From the NCBI GenBank assembly GCA_020025475.1, contig JAHHSA010000005.1, positions 1 to 64,000 on the forward strand: a DNA stretch of 64,000 nucleotides, written 5' to 3'. Shown here piece by piece: positions 17,901-26,445 of this stretch. The stretch's first letter is position 1. Every line of letters starts with the position of its first letter. This DNA is from Oscillibacter sp. GTDB taxonomy: Bacteria > Bacillota > Clostridia > Oscillospirales > Oscillospiraceae. Position numbers and translations under genes: made by a program. The notes under the pieces were generated by a model. That model did no database searches. It was given only the letters and a program-made list of their open reading frames with translations, and was not told the origin of the DNA.

Positions 17901-18148
17901 AAATCTCACCGCGCAGATGCCGCAGCAGTACTTTGGCTACCAGTCCACAGAGAGAGACGCAGTGCTGAAAACGTCTTGTCTGGTCCACAGGAAGGACAGC
18001 GGCGGAGCGGGGGCGGAAACGCCCACGGTCCCTCCCCGTACAAAGGAGGCCACAAAGGGAACATGGTGTCTGCATGTTCCGAATTTGGGTGGCACCACGA
18101 AGCGTATGCTCTCGTCCCAAAACCTTGGGATGAGAGCATTCTTTTTTC
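17901..18148 (+). promoter_or_regulatory. T-box riboswitch leader of hisS-aspS
   Basis: Landmarks in order: AGTA at 17927-17930, AGAGAG near 17949, a specifier-loop strand GAAGGACA at 17991-17998, and the T-box TGGGTGGCACCACGA at about 18085-18099, followed by a terminator. Uncharged tRNA would pair with the specifier and the T-box, favouring the antiterminator. The specifier is not certain: GAC (Asp) at 17995-17997 fits aspS in the operon; a reading one base earlier would be GGA. No CAC (His) is in that position. Confidence 0.88.
18106..18147 (+). terminator. T-box-controlled terminator before hisS
   Basis: ATGCTCTCGTCCCAA pairs with TTGGGATGAGAGCAT (one G-T wobble), followed by TCTTTTTTC. 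The left arm overlaps the antiterminator strand downstream of the T-box sequence. Confidence 0.88.
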
Positions 18149-18202
18149 AAAAAACGCCTCTCTTTTCCCATAAAATCACAAACAAGAAGGAGATTGCACC
18201 CC

Positions 18203-19558
18203 ATGGCTAAAATGACACCCCGCACCCTCTCCGGCTTTATGGAGCTGCTTCCAGCCCCTCAGCAGCAGATGGAGCGCATCATGGAGACCCTGCGCCACAC
18301 CTATTCTCTCTATGGTTTCACTCCCCTGGATACCCCTGTCATCGAGTCCAGCGAAGTCCTGCTGGCCAAGGCCGGCGGCGAGACCGAAAAGCAGATCTAC
18401 CGCTTCCAGAAGGGCGACAGCGATCTTTCCCTGCGCTTTGATCTGACTGTGCCCCTGGCGAAGTATGTGGCCCTGCACTACAACGACCTGACCTTCCCCT
18501 TCCGCCGTTATCAGATCGGCAAGGTCTACCGCGGCGAGCGCGCCCAGCGCGGCCGCTTCCGGGAGTTCTACCAGGCCGACATTGACATCATCGGCGATGG
18601 CAAGCTGTCCATTATCAACGAGGCAGAAATTCCCGCCATCATCTATAAGACCTTCTCCACCCTGGGCCTGAAGCGGTTCCAGATTCGGGTCAACAACCGG
18701 AAAATCCTCAACGGCTTCTATGCCATGCTGGGGCTCACGGAGAAGTCCGCAGACGTCATGCGCACCGTGGACAAGCTGGATAAGATTGGCCCCGAGAAGG
18801 TGAAAGCCCTTCTGGTGGAGGAGTTTGCCGTCTCTGAGTCGGACGCAGACGAAATTTTGAAATTCATCTCCATCACCGGCGACAACAACGCAGTGCTCTC
18901 TGCTCTGGAAGGCTATCTGGGCCGGAACGAAATCTTCGACCAGGGTCTGGAAGAGCTGAAAACCGTGGTGCGGTACTTGGGCGACTTTGGCGTACCCGCC
19001 GAAAACTTCGCCGTAGACCTGACCATTGCCCGTGGTCTGGATTACTACACCGGCACCGTCTACGAGACCACCCTGCTGGACCACCCCGAGATCGGCTCTG
19101 TCTGCTCCGGCGGACGCTACGACAATCTGGCGGAGTTTTACACTGACCGTCAACTGCCCGGTGCCGGTATTTCCATTGGCCTAACCCGTCTGTTCTACGT
19201 CCTGGGCGAGCAGGGGATGCTGAATCCAGAGCTGCCCACCTCTCCCGCTGACGTACTGATTCTGCCCATGACAGAGGACCTGTCCGCCGCCATTTCCCTG
19301 GCCACCAAGCTGCGGGAGAGCGGTATCCGTACTCAGCTCCACTGCGAGCAGAAGAAATTCAAGCAAAAGGTGAGCTACGCTGACAAGCTGTCCATTCCCT
19401 ATGTCATCTTCCTGGGTGAAGATGAAATCAACGCCGGAATTGTGGCCTGCAAGGAAATGAAGACCGGTGAACAGACCAAGCTGAATGTGGAAGAGACCAT
19501 TGCCCGCATTCAGGCCGGTCTTGCCGAGCTGGAAAAGGGCGCTGTCATTCTGGAATGA
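18203..19558 (+). CDS. hisS: Histidyl-tRNA synthetase
   Basis: 451 aa from the ATG at 18203, placed 10 nt after AAGGAG; a TTG at 18194 is in frame but too close to that site. Class II motif 2 (FRRYQIGKVYRGERAQRGRFREFYQADIDIIG), the histidine-binding signature ARGLDYYTGTVYE, and the C-terminal anticodon domain are all visible. It charges tRNA-His. It is co-transcribed with aspS under the T-box leader, as in many Firmicutes. Confidence 0.95.
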   Translation: MAKMTPRTLSGFMELLPAPQQQMERIMETLRHTYSLYGFTPLDTPVIESSEVLLAKAGGETEKQIYRFQKGDSDLSLRFDLTVPLAKYVALHYNDLTFPFRRYQIGKVYRGERAQRGRFREFYQADIDIIGDGKLSIINEAEIPAIIYKTFSTLGLKRFQIRVNNRKILNGFYAMLGLTEKSADVMRTVDKLDKIGPEKVKALLVEEFAVSESDADEILKFISITGDNNAVLSALEGYLGRNEIFDQGLEELKTVVRYLGDFGVPAENFAVDLTIARGLDYYTGTVYETTLLDHPEIGSVCSGGRYDNLAEFYTDRQLPGAGISIGLTRLFYVLGEQGMLNPELPTSPADVLILPMTEDLSAAISLATKLRESGIRTQLHCEQKKFKQKVSYADKLSIPYVIFLGEDEINAGIVACKEMKTGEQTKLNVEETIARIQAGLAELEKGAVILE

Positions 19559-19691
19559 TGACCAGGGATGCGCATTCCCTTGGAAACTGTCTATCAAAAG
19601 AACGGGTTGTTGTTTGAAAAATTCAAGCGCCTGACAGCGCACATCATGCCCCGGTATAAACAAAATCCAATTTCGAAAGGAATTTATCACT

Positions 19692-21467
19692 ATGATGCAG
19701 AATCGTACCCATACCTGTGGAGAGCTGCGCCTCTCTGACGCAGGCAAGTCCGTCAAAATTGTGGGCTGGATGGAAAACATCCGGGAGGTGGGCGCAGAGC
19801 TTGCCTTTATCGTTGTCCGCGACTTCTACGGCACCACCCAGGTGGTGGCAGAGACCGCCGAGATGGTGACCCTGTTCAAGGGCATCACCAAGGAGTCTAC
19901 CATCTCCGTGGAGGGCGTTGTCCGTGAGCGCGGCTCCAAGTCCGCCAAAATGGCTACCGGCGACATTGAAGTCGTACCCACCAAGGTGGAGGTGCTGGGC
20001 CGCTGCCGCCACAACGAGCTGCCCTTCCAGATCAACCGAAGCCGTGAGGCCGACGAGACCCAGCGTCTGAAGTATCGCTATCTGGACCTGCGCAATCCCG
20101 AGGTCAAGAAGAATATCGTCCTGCGCTGCAACGTGGTGGCCGCTCTCCGCCAGTCTATGACCGAGCACGGCTTCCTGGAAATCACCACCCCCATTCTGAC
20201 TGCCTCCTCTCCCGAGGGTGCCCGTGACTACTTGGTGCCCGCCCGGAATCACCCCGGCAAGTTTTACGCCCTGCCCCAGGCTCCCCAGCAGTTCAAGCAG
20301 CTGCTGATGACCTCCGGCTTCGACCGTTACTTCCAGATCGCCCCCTGCTTCCGTGATGAGGATGCCCGTGGCGACCGCTCTCCCGGCGAGTTCTATCAGC
20401 TGGATATGGAGATGGCTTTCGCCTCTCAGGAGGACGTGTTCGCCGTCTGCGAGGACGTGCTGCCTCCCATCTTTGCCAAGTACGGTGCCTACAACCGGGC
20501 CAGTGAGGCTCCCTTTGTGCGCATCCCCTATCTGGAGGCCATGGAGAAGTATGGCTCCGATAAGCCTGACCTGCGTATCGACCTGACTGTTCAGGATGTC
20601 ACTGAGGTTCTGGGCTCCTGCGGCTTTGGTCCCTTTGAGGGCAACCGCATTAAGGCCGTTGTGGTCTCTGACTTCCACGAGACCCGCAAGTTTATCGACA
20701 AGACTCTCGCCGAGGTTGAAGTTGTCTCCGGCGGCAAGCCCTACTGGTTCCGCCTGGACGAAAACGGTGAAATTGTGGGTGGTATTTCCAAGTTTGTCCA
20801 GCCCATGAAGGAGGCTGTTGTCTCTGCTCTGGGCCTGAAGGCTAACGACTTCGTGGCTCTGTCCGCCGGCTCCCTGGGTGCTGCCCAAAAGACTGCCGGT
20901 GTCCTGGTTAAGACCCTGGGTGCCGCTGTCCCCGGCCACATGGACCAGGAACAGTATTCCTTCTGCTGGATCGTGGACTTCCCCATGTATGAAATCGGCG
21001 ACGAGTCCGGTGAGCTGGAGTTCTGCCACAACCCGTTCTCCATGCCCTCCGGCGGTCTGGAAGTGCTGCTCAAGGCTGAGCGCGGCGAGATCGATCCTCT
21101 CACCATCACCGCCGACCAGTACGACCTGGTCTGCAACGGCGTTGAGCTGTCCTCCGGTGCTGTTCGTAACCACGACCCCGAGATCATGATTAAGGCCTTT
21201 GAGCTGGTCCGCCTGGGCGAGGAAGACGTGAAGGCCAAGTTCCCCGCCATGTACAATGCATTCACCTACGGTGCACCCCCCCATGCAGGCATTGCTCCCG
21301 GCGTGGACCGGATGGTCATGCTGCTGGCTGGGGAAGACTCCATCCGTGAGATTATTCCCTTCCCCATGAACAAAAACGCACAGGACGTCATGATGGATGC
21401 CCCCTCGGCCGTCACTCAGAAGCAGCTCGATGAGCTCCACATTGCTCTGGTGAAGCCTGAGGAATAA
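19692..21467 (+). CDS. aspS: Aspartyl-tRNA synthetase (bacterial type)
   Basis: 591 aa, the bacterial length with the inserted GAD domain (about 290-425). The N-terminal OB-fold binds the anticodon (VKIVGWMENIREVG). Class II motif 2 is FQIAPCFRDEDARGDRSPGEFYQLDMEM and motif 3 GIAPGVDRMVMLLAG. Start ATG at 19692 or the adjacent ATG at 19695, both after AAAGGA. Whether the enzyme is discriminating or also makes Asp-tRNA-Asn is not decided here. The 133-bp gap after hisS holds no clear site. Confidence 0.95.
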   Translation: MMQNRTHTCGELRLSDAGKSVKIVGWMENIREVGAELAFIVVRDFYGTTQVVAETAEMVTLFKGITKESTISVEGVVRERGSKSAKMATGDIEVVPTKVEVLGRCRHNELPFQINRSREADETQRLKYRYLDLRNPEVKKNIVLRCNVVAALRQSMTEHGFLEITTPILTASSPEGARDYLVPARNHPGKFYALPQAPQQFKQLLMTSGFDRYFQIAPCFRDEDARGDRSPGEFYQLDMEMAFASQEDVFAVCEDVLPPIFAKYGAYNRASEAPFVRIPYLEAMEKYGSDKPDLRIDLTVQDVTEVLGSCGFGPFEGNRIKAVVVSDFHETRKFIDKTLAEVEVVSGGKPYWFRLDENGEIVGGISKFVQPMKEAVVSALGLKANDFVALSAGSLGAAQKTAGVLVKTLGAAVPGHMDQEQYSFCWIVDFPMYEIGDESGELEFCHNPFSMPSGGLEVLLKAERGEIDPLTITADQYDLVCNGVELSSGAVRNHDPEIMIKAFELVRLGEEDVKAKFPAMYNAFTYGAPPHAGIAPGVDRMVMLLAGEDSIREIIPFPMNKNAQDVMMDAPSAVTQKQLDELHIALVKPEE

Positions 21468-21534
21468 GAAATGCACCCGCTTCCCCAGGGGACGGCCGTG
21501 CGCCGCAGGCGCTCCCAGCGCCAGTGGGGCCAAG

Positions 21535-21692
21535 CGTGATACCACTGCAAATTCTCGCCCGGAGTACCGTTAACCAACTGAGTGTGGCGTGTGCGCAAGG
21601 TACAAAACCTCCTGCACACATTCCCCGTTACTCACGAGAATATGTCCTGTTGCACAGTCGATCCAGTGCCGGGCGGAAACATTCCGCCCGGC
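21535..21692 (+). ncRNA. Candidate rod-shaped RNA after aspS (6S-like)
   Basis: The non-coding stretch folds into a long interrupted hairpin: GCAA/TTGC (21547-21550 with 21650-21653), ATTCTCG/CGAGAAT (21551-21557 with 21635-21641), GAGTA/TACTC, GTGTGC/GCACAC (21589-21594 with 21614-21619) and AGGT/ACCT around loop ACAAA. A terminator follows at 21668. Rod shape and place after aspS match Bacillus bsrA (6S-1). I see no clear own promoter, so a processed 3' UTR is possible. The 430-bp gap 21468-21897 holds this and the promoter below. Confidence 0.4.
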
Positions 21693-21697
21693 TTTAT
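21668..21697 (+). terminator. Intrinsic terminator of the hisS-aspS/ncRNA transcript
   Basis: An 11-bp GC-rich stem, GCCGGGCGGAA with TTCCGCCCGGC, has a tiny ACA loop and is followed by TTTATC. Confidence 0.75.
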
Positions 21698-21809
21698 CAT
21701 TGATTCAGTTGCCCGAAAGATACCCTTGCAGCTGTTGCCAGCGTTTTTCCCCCGGCGCACCATTTACGCAAATATTTTTGTAATATTACGTATATATTTG
21801 CGCAAGCTC

Positions 21810-21838
21810 TTGCTATTCTCGTTTCTTTGCTCTATAAT
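21810..21838 (+). promoter_or_regulatory. Sigma-A promoter of the 157-aa unknown gene
   Basis: TTGCTA at 21810-21815, 17-nt spacer, TATAAT at 21833-21838, followed by a 60-nt leader. The DNA just upstream is very AT-rich (UP-element-like). Confidence 0.78.
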
Positions 21839-21897
21839 GTAGGCACACCGTCAGGCTTCCGCCTGTTATTTCGAGTAGATTCGGGAGGTATACGACT

Positions 21898-22371
21898 ATG
21901 GCATATCCCAAAACCGGCAATGAAGTATTCATTAGCTTCTCTTTGTCCAACACCATGTTCTCCGGCATCGGCAAAGGCACCATCACCCGTGAAGACGTCT
22001 CCGTGGACTATTTGAAAGAGCTGTTTGCAAAGTACGGCGTGATTATCTCCGCCAAGCCCGAGCAGCGTAAGTTGCTGGAAAAGGTGAACGAGACCTACGG
22101 ATTGAATCTGGACATTCCCGACTCTCTGAAACTCATTCAGTTGTCCGAGCAGCACCGCAGACTGGTGCTGATCTCCGTCCAGGGCCTGCGCCGGGTCAAC
22201 GGTTCTCTGCTGCCGGAGTACACCAACGAGGAATTCCAGGAAGCCACCTTCAGTTTCGTGAAGTACTATGTCCAGAGCCGCCACTATGACGAACTGGTGG
22301 CAGAAAATGCTCAGCTGAAGCGGGATTTGGACGCTGAAATTGCGGAGCGCACCCGTGTTTCTGATATCTGA
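21898..22371 (+). CDS. Unknown cytoplasmic protein
   Basis: 157 aa. I recognise no family. It has no signal peptide or membrane segment. The N-terminal part begins MAYPKTGNEVFISFSLSN; the middle looks alpha-helical (VSVDYLKELFAKYG, LLEKVNETYGL), and the C-terminus is a short coiled coil (YDELVAENAQLKRDLDAEI). It starts at the ATG after GGGAGG. It is a single-gene unit with its own strong promoter and a strong terminator, which suggests a well-expressed protein. Confidence 0.75.
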   Translation: MAYPKTGNEVFISFSLSNTMFSGIGKGTITREDVSVDYLKELFAKYGVIISAKPEQRKLLEKVNETYGLNLDIPDSLKLIQLSEQHRRLVLISVQGLRRVNGSLLPEYTNEEFQEATFSFVKYYVQSRHYDELVAENAQLKRDLDAEIAERTRVSDI

Positions 22372-22389
22372 TTGTTTTCCCAAATTGAC

Positions 22390-22424
22390 AAGCGGCACGG
22401 CCAATGGCCGTGCCGCTTCCGTTT
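22390..22424 (+). terminator. Intrinsic terminator
   Basis: A 13-bp perfect stem, AAGCGGCACGGCC with GGCCGTGCCGCTT, loop AAT, followed by CCGTTTT. It lies 19 nt after the stop of the 157-aa gene. Confidence 0.85.
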
Positions 22425-22596
22425 TGTGGAATGCTTCCTTTCAGCAAGTTGTTCCAATGCTGTCATATCATTGCGCCGTTGGCGTCATCATGTGCAGCAG
22501 CCCCCATGTACCTTTCTGTCTCCCGCAAGCTTGCCCGCATTCCACAATCCCCACAATTTGCTGTGGAAATGGCGGCTTTCCTTTCCCTGCGGGATA

Positions 22597-22605
22597 TGGT
22601 ACACT
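22597..22605 (+). promoter_or_regulatory. Extended -10 promoter of the GH3 lipoprotein gene
   Basis: TG-g-TACACT, the same extended -10 style as upstream of zapA. No good -35 is seen. TGTGGAAAT and TTCCACA just upstream (22540-22570) form a possible hairpin. Confidence 0.5.
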
Positions 22606-22635
22606 AATTTTGATCATTTGCAAGGAGGGGCCCCT

Positions 22636-23841
22636 ATGAAACAATTGACCACTGTCGCCTTGATGACACTCCTGCTGCTATGTCTGCCTGCCTGCAACCA
22701 GACCCAGCCTGAGCCCCCGCCCCCTGCACCGCCTGTAGAGGAAAAGCTGCCTGCACCACCGTCCCCTACGCAGGAGGAGCTGGATGCACGGTTGATTATT
22801 GAGGAAATACTGGACCAAATGACCACTGAAGAGCTGGTGGGTCAGCTATTTTTTCCCCGCTGTCCCGGCAACAACGCTGTGGAGGACATTCAAACCTACC
22901 ATCTGGGCGGCTATATTCTCTTTGGACGGGATTTTAAATCCGCTGATGGCAGTTGGCTCACAGAATCTGAGCTCACCTCCACCCTGGCCGTCTATCAAAA
23001 CGCCGCCTCCATCCCTCTTCTGATCGGTGCAGACGAAGAGGGCGGCTCCGTCATCCGCGCCAGCCGAAATCCCAATCTATTTTCGAACCCCTGCCAGTCG
23101 CCTCAGCGACTGGCCAAACGCGGCATCAGCTTTGCTGAGGATGCCAGGGAAAAAAGTCTGCGGCTTTTGGAGCTGGGTATTCAGGTCAATCTGGCCCCGG
23201 TAGCGGATGTCTCTACCAATTCCGCCAACTTCATCTACGACCGTACGCTGGGTAAGGATGCCGAAGCCACTGCCGCTTATGTTGGCGAGGTGACCCGTGC
23301 CATGTCTGATGTGGGAATTGGCAGTGTACTCAAGCACTTTCCCGGCTACGGCAACAATGATGATACCCACACTGGCATTGCCATCGACCAGCGGCCGCTG
23401 GAAACCTTCCGTGCCTCGGACTTTCTGCCCTTTTCCGCAGGCATCCAGGCGGGCGGTGGGAAAACTGCCGTGCTGGTCTCGCACAATATCATGGCATGTG
23501 TGGACGCAACGCTCCCCGCCTCCCTGTCTCCCGCTGTCCATGACTTGCTTCGAAAGGAGCTGGGATTTGGCGGTGTAGTGATGACTGACGACCTGGCTAT
23601 GGATGCCGTCAAGGCCTATGCGCAGGACGGTGCAGCAGCGGTTCTGGCCCTGCAGGCGGGGAATGACCTCATTATCACCACCGACTACCAAACCCAGATT
23701 CCTCAGGTTCTGGAGGCCGTACAAAAGGGTACTCTGGACTCTGCCCTCTTGCGCCGCGCCTGCCGTCGGGTCCTGGAATGGAAGCAGGAACTGGGGCTTC
23801 TGCCTGTGGGTTCCGCAGAAAATCAATTTCGTCCAGTATAA
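22636..23841 (+). CDS. GH3 beta-N-acetylhexosaminidase-like lipoprotein
   Basis: 401 aa from the ATG at 22636 after AAGGAGGGG. It has a signal peptide with lipobox LPAC (Cys20), then a Pro-rich linker (about 25-45), then a GH3 catalytic domain. Motifs: GADEEGGSV, KHFPGYGNNDDTHTG (the His of the NagZ Asp-His pair) and MTDDLAMDAV with the nucleophile Asp. It probably trims GlcNAc from peptidoglycan fragments at the outer face of the membrane. No C-terminal GH3 domain is present. Confidence 0.85.
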   Translation: MKQLTTVALMTLLLLCLPACNQTQPEPPPPAPPVEEKLPAPPSPTQEELDARLIIEEILDQMTTEELVGQLFFPRCPGNNAVEDIQTYHLGGYILFGRDFKSADGSWLTESELTSTLAVYQNAASIPLLIGADEEGGSVIRASRNPNLFSNPCQSPQRLAKRGISFAEDAREKSLRLLELGIQVNLAPVADVSTNSANFIYDRTLGKDAEATAAYVGEVTRAMSDVGIGSVLKHFPGYGNNDDTHTGIAIDQRPLETFRASDFLPFSAGIQAGGGKTAVLVSHNIMACVDATLPASLSPAVHDLLRKELGFGGVVMTDDLAMDAVKAYAQDGAAAVLALQAGNDLIITTDYQTQIPQVLEAVQKGTLDSALLRRACRRVLEWKQELGLLPVGSAENQFRPV

Positions 23842-23892
23842 TTTAGTCATTATATTACAGATGGTATCTTCTTATACCCAAAGGAGGCCGCT

Positions 23893-24777
23893 ATGAAACG
23901 CTTTGCACGCCTTTTGCTGCTGTCCCTTTTATTGCTGCCAGTGCTAACGATCACCGCTCTTGCAGACTCCGGTCCCAAGGACCAGCTAATCGTCCGGGTT
24001 GAAAACGCTCCCGTGGAAGCATACTATCTGGATCTGGTGACCCAGGACAGCGGCACCAGCAGCCTGCATCCAAATCTCTCTGAACAGGAATTAGCCGTTC
24101 TGGACAGGGACATGCTGACTGCCTTGGTGACCGCAGTCCCGAAGGGCTCTCACGCCTGCACAGCCCAGGGCTCCACAGGTGCTCCCATGTGGGGCGACCT
24201 CGTGGGTGAGCGGGAGGATGCCAAAGGAAATCCCCTCCATCGGTTTGGCTATTTTGGTCTGCCGGACACCTATCAGATTCTAATGGTCACCAAAAGCGGC
24301 GAGACCTTTTTGTCCGAACCCTGCACCCGGAAGGTCCTGCAATCCTCCGTGACGGTTGACTGGGCAGAAAAGACCGTATCCATTCCCCCGGTATGGGTGG
24401 GCTATGTGCTGCAATTTCTCTCCACCCTCCTCCCTACCCTGCTGATCGAGGGTGTGCTCCTGCTCCTCTTCGGCTTTGCCTGGAAGAAAAACTGGAAGCC
24501 ATTTCTGCTCATCAATCTCATCACCCAAGGCGGTCTGGCTCTATGGCTCGCCATCAACGCCATGCAGCATGGTGCCAATTTTTGGTTCTACTACTTTGCG
24601 TTCATCCCAGCAGAAATGATGATCGCCTTTGTGGAGGCAGGTCTCTACCGGCGCTGCCTCACCGGTGGGAGCAAGGTGCGGGCATTTTTCTATGGTCTCA
24701 CCGCCAACGCTGCTTCCGTGCTGCTGGGGTTGTGGACTGTAGAACCTGTTTGGAGTTTCATTGTCTCCATCTCCTAA
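23893..24777 (+). CDS. Unknown secreted/membrane protein
   Basis: 294 aa, no family recognised. A signal peptide (about 1-24, ending TALADS) leads to a roughly 145-residue outside domain, then about four membrane helices to the end (for example GYVLQFLSTLLPTLLIEGVLL, PFLLINLITQGGLALWLA, FYYFAFIPAEMMIAF, LTANAASVLLGLWTV). AAAGGAGG precedes the ATG. A hairpin-like inverted repeat (TCCACAA...TTGTGGA) lies just after the stop at 24783-24806. Confidence 0.75.
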   Translation: MKRFARLLLLSLLLLPVLTITALADSGPKDQLIVRVENAPVEAYYLDLVTQDSGTSSLHPNLSEQELAVLDRDMLTALVTAVPKGSHACTAQGSTGAPMWGDLVGEREDAKGNPLHRFGYFGLPDTYQILMVTKSGETFLSEPCTRKVLQSSVTVDWAEKTVSIPPVWVGYVLQFLSTLLPTLLIEGVLLLLFGFAWKKNWKPFLLINLITQGGLALWLAINAMQHGANFWFYYFAFIPAEMMIAFVEAGLYRRCLTGGSKVRAFFYGLTANAASVLLGLWTVEPVWSFIVSIS

Positions 24778-24851
24778 AATTCTCCACAATTTCTGAGAAT
24801 TTGTGGATTCCTTGTTCCCATAAACCCATCAACGAAAGGATATTTACTCCT

Positions 24852-26000
24852 ATGGAAACGGAAAAGCTTTACTACCAGGATGCCTTTATGCAAGAGTTTA
24901 CCGCCAAAGTCCTGACCTGTGAACCTGCCAAAACCGGCTTTCTGGTCACATTAGATCGCACAGCTTTCTACCCGGAGGGCGGCGGCCAGCCTGCTGACCA
25001 TGGTACACTGAACAACATTCCCGTCACCGACGTCCACGAGAAGGATGGTGTGATTTTCCACACTGTCGAAAAACAAGTGGAAATTGGGGAAATCGTCTCC
25101 GGCTGCATCGACTGGGCTCGCCGCTTCGATCATATGCAGCAGCACTCCGGTGAGCACATCATCAGCGGCATTCTCTGTCGGGACTACCATTGTGACAACG
25201 TGGGCTTCCACATGGGAGCCGACACCGTCACCATCGATTACAACACCGACATAACCTGGGAGCAGGTCCTGGCCGCTGAGCAGCGGGCCAACGAAGCCAT
25301 CTGGGCAGACCAGGCCGTGAAAATTCAGTATCCTGACCGAAAAGCCCTGTCCACTATGAACTACCGCAGTAAAAAGGAGTTGACCGGTCAGGTCCGCATT
25401 GTCACCTTCCCCGGTGCAGATTGCTGCGCCTGCTGCGGTACCCACGTCCTGCGGGCCGGCCAGGTTGGCCTTGTCAAAGCCCTATCCTGTCAGAAGTTCC
25501 GGGACGGCGTCCGCATTGAGATTCTCTGCGGTCTGCGGGCCCTCCGCTTCCTGGGCACGGTCTACGACCAGAACCGGGGCATTGCCCAGCAGCTGAGTGT
25601 AAAGCCCCAGGACACCCTGGCTGCCGTAGAGCGGATAGAGGCTGAACTGACCGCTGCCAAAGCCCGGATGACGGTGCTGGAAGATCAGGTGATGGAGTTC
25701 CTGGCCCAAGAGTACGCAGGCAAAGGCGATGTGGTGCTGGTTCGCCACGATCTGCGGCCCGATGCCGTGCGGAAGCTGGCTGACACCGTGGCAAAGGTCA
25801 GCGGCGGTTTGGCAGCAGTGTTCTCCGGAGACGGAGAGCGCTATCAGTACGCCCTTGTGCATGCGGATGGTCAGGATCTCTCTTCCCTGGTTAAAGACAT
25901 CAATCGAGTCCTCCATGGCCGCGGCGGAGGCCGAAATGGCTTTGCTCAGGGCCAGGTCCAGGCCACAGAAGCACAGATCCAAGAATTTTTTAACCTGTGA
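24852..26000 (+). CDS. Alanyl-tRNA editing protein AlaX (large form)
   Basis: 382 aa from the ATG at 24852 after AAAGGA. The editing domain has the zinc motif HSGEH (His98, His102) and the CCACCGTH stretch (Cys194/195, His198). A DHHA1-like C-terminal domain and short coiled coil complete the long AlaX form. These proteins hydrolyse Ser-tRNA(Ala) or Gly-tRNA(Ala) in trans, as free-standing copies of the AlaRS editing domain. A small DUF6881-like gene follows after 7 nt. Confidence 0.88.
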   Translation: METEKLYYQDAFMQEFTAKVLTCEPAKTGFLVTLDRTAFYPEGGGQPADHGTLNNIPVTDVHEKDGVIFHTVEKQVEIGEIVSGCIDWARRFDHMQQHSGEHIISGILCRDYHCDNVGFHMGADTVTIDYNTDITWEQVLAAEQRANEAIWADQAVKIQYPDRKALSTMNYRSKKELTGQVRIVTFPGADCCACCGTHVLRAGQVGLVKALSCQKFRDGVRIEILCGLRALRFLGTVYDQNRGIAQQLSVKPQDTLAAVERIEAELTAAKARMTVLEDQVMEFLAQEYAGKGDVVLVRHDLRPDAVRKLADTVAKVSGGLAAVFSGDGERYQYALVHADGQDLSSLVKDINRVLHGRGGGRNGFAQGQVQATEAQIQEFFNL

Positions 26001-26007
26001 GGTAACT

Positions 26008-26313
26008 ATGGAATATATTCTCATTGAACGGATCCACGATGAGGTGGATGAGCCCAACAAAATTTACTCTGAAATTGACAGAGACCGGATGGAGACCCGC
26101 CGGGTAGAATTCTATCCCAGCGGATTATGCTTTGCTTACGGCGAAGAGCACGGCCACGATGAGGTCTTGCAGCAGACTCCCTTCCCCGCCGATCTTCACG
26201 AGTTGGAGACAGATGAAGACACCCGGGCCCGCACGGTGCCCCGCAGCATCTTCCGGGAGGTCTGGGAGCACGCTGCAGAGTCCCCGGACAGTCTGATGAA
26301 TATGTTTTTCTGA
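26008..26313 (+). CDS. Small DUF6881-like protein
   Basis: 101 aa. The pattern YILIERIHDEVDEPNKIYSEIDRDRMETRRVEF followed by YPSGLCFAYGEE resembles the DUF6881 family of small acidic cytoplasmic proteins of unknown function. It is highly acidic, with no signal or membrane segment. It starts 7 nt after the AlaX gene after GTGAGGTAA, and probably shares its transcript. The DUF assignment is from memory of the pattern and is less certain than the gene itself. Confidence 0.72.
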   Translation: MEYILIERIHDEVDEPNKIYSEIDRDRMETRRVEFYPSGLCFAYGEEHGHDEVLQQTPFPADLHELETDEDTRARTVPRSIFREVWEHAAESPDSLMNMFF

Positions 26314-26358
26314 GCAAAGAGCTTGTCCTTTCTCCACATTTTCTCCAAAATCAAGTCA

Positions 26359-26397
26359 AAACCCGCCGGAAAGCAGCAGCTTCCCGGCGGGTTTTTC
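26359..26397. terminator. Bidirectional terminator between convergent genes
   Basis: AAACCCGCCGG pairs with CCGGCGGGTTT across an AAGCAGCAGCTT inner stem, with TTTTT on one side and AAAA on the other. It separates the + strand AlaX unit from the - strand LTA-synthase-like gene. Confidence 0.8.
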
Positions 26398-26445
26398 ACA
26401 TTTTGGAAAAGTCTGTGCAAACTGTGGACGTTCCGTTGCGTCTCA

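Noticed and set aside
18194..18202. TTG start for hisS at 18194
   Set aside because: It lies only 1 nt after the AAGGAG site; the ATG at 18203 has normal spacing.
22540..22570. TTCCACA/TGTGGAAAT pair upstream of the GH3 lipoprotein as a DnaA cluster (also pairs near 24783 and 32431)
   Set aside because: Each forms one hairpin-like inverted pair rather than a same-strand cluster, so DnaA binding is not supported over a simple hairpin.
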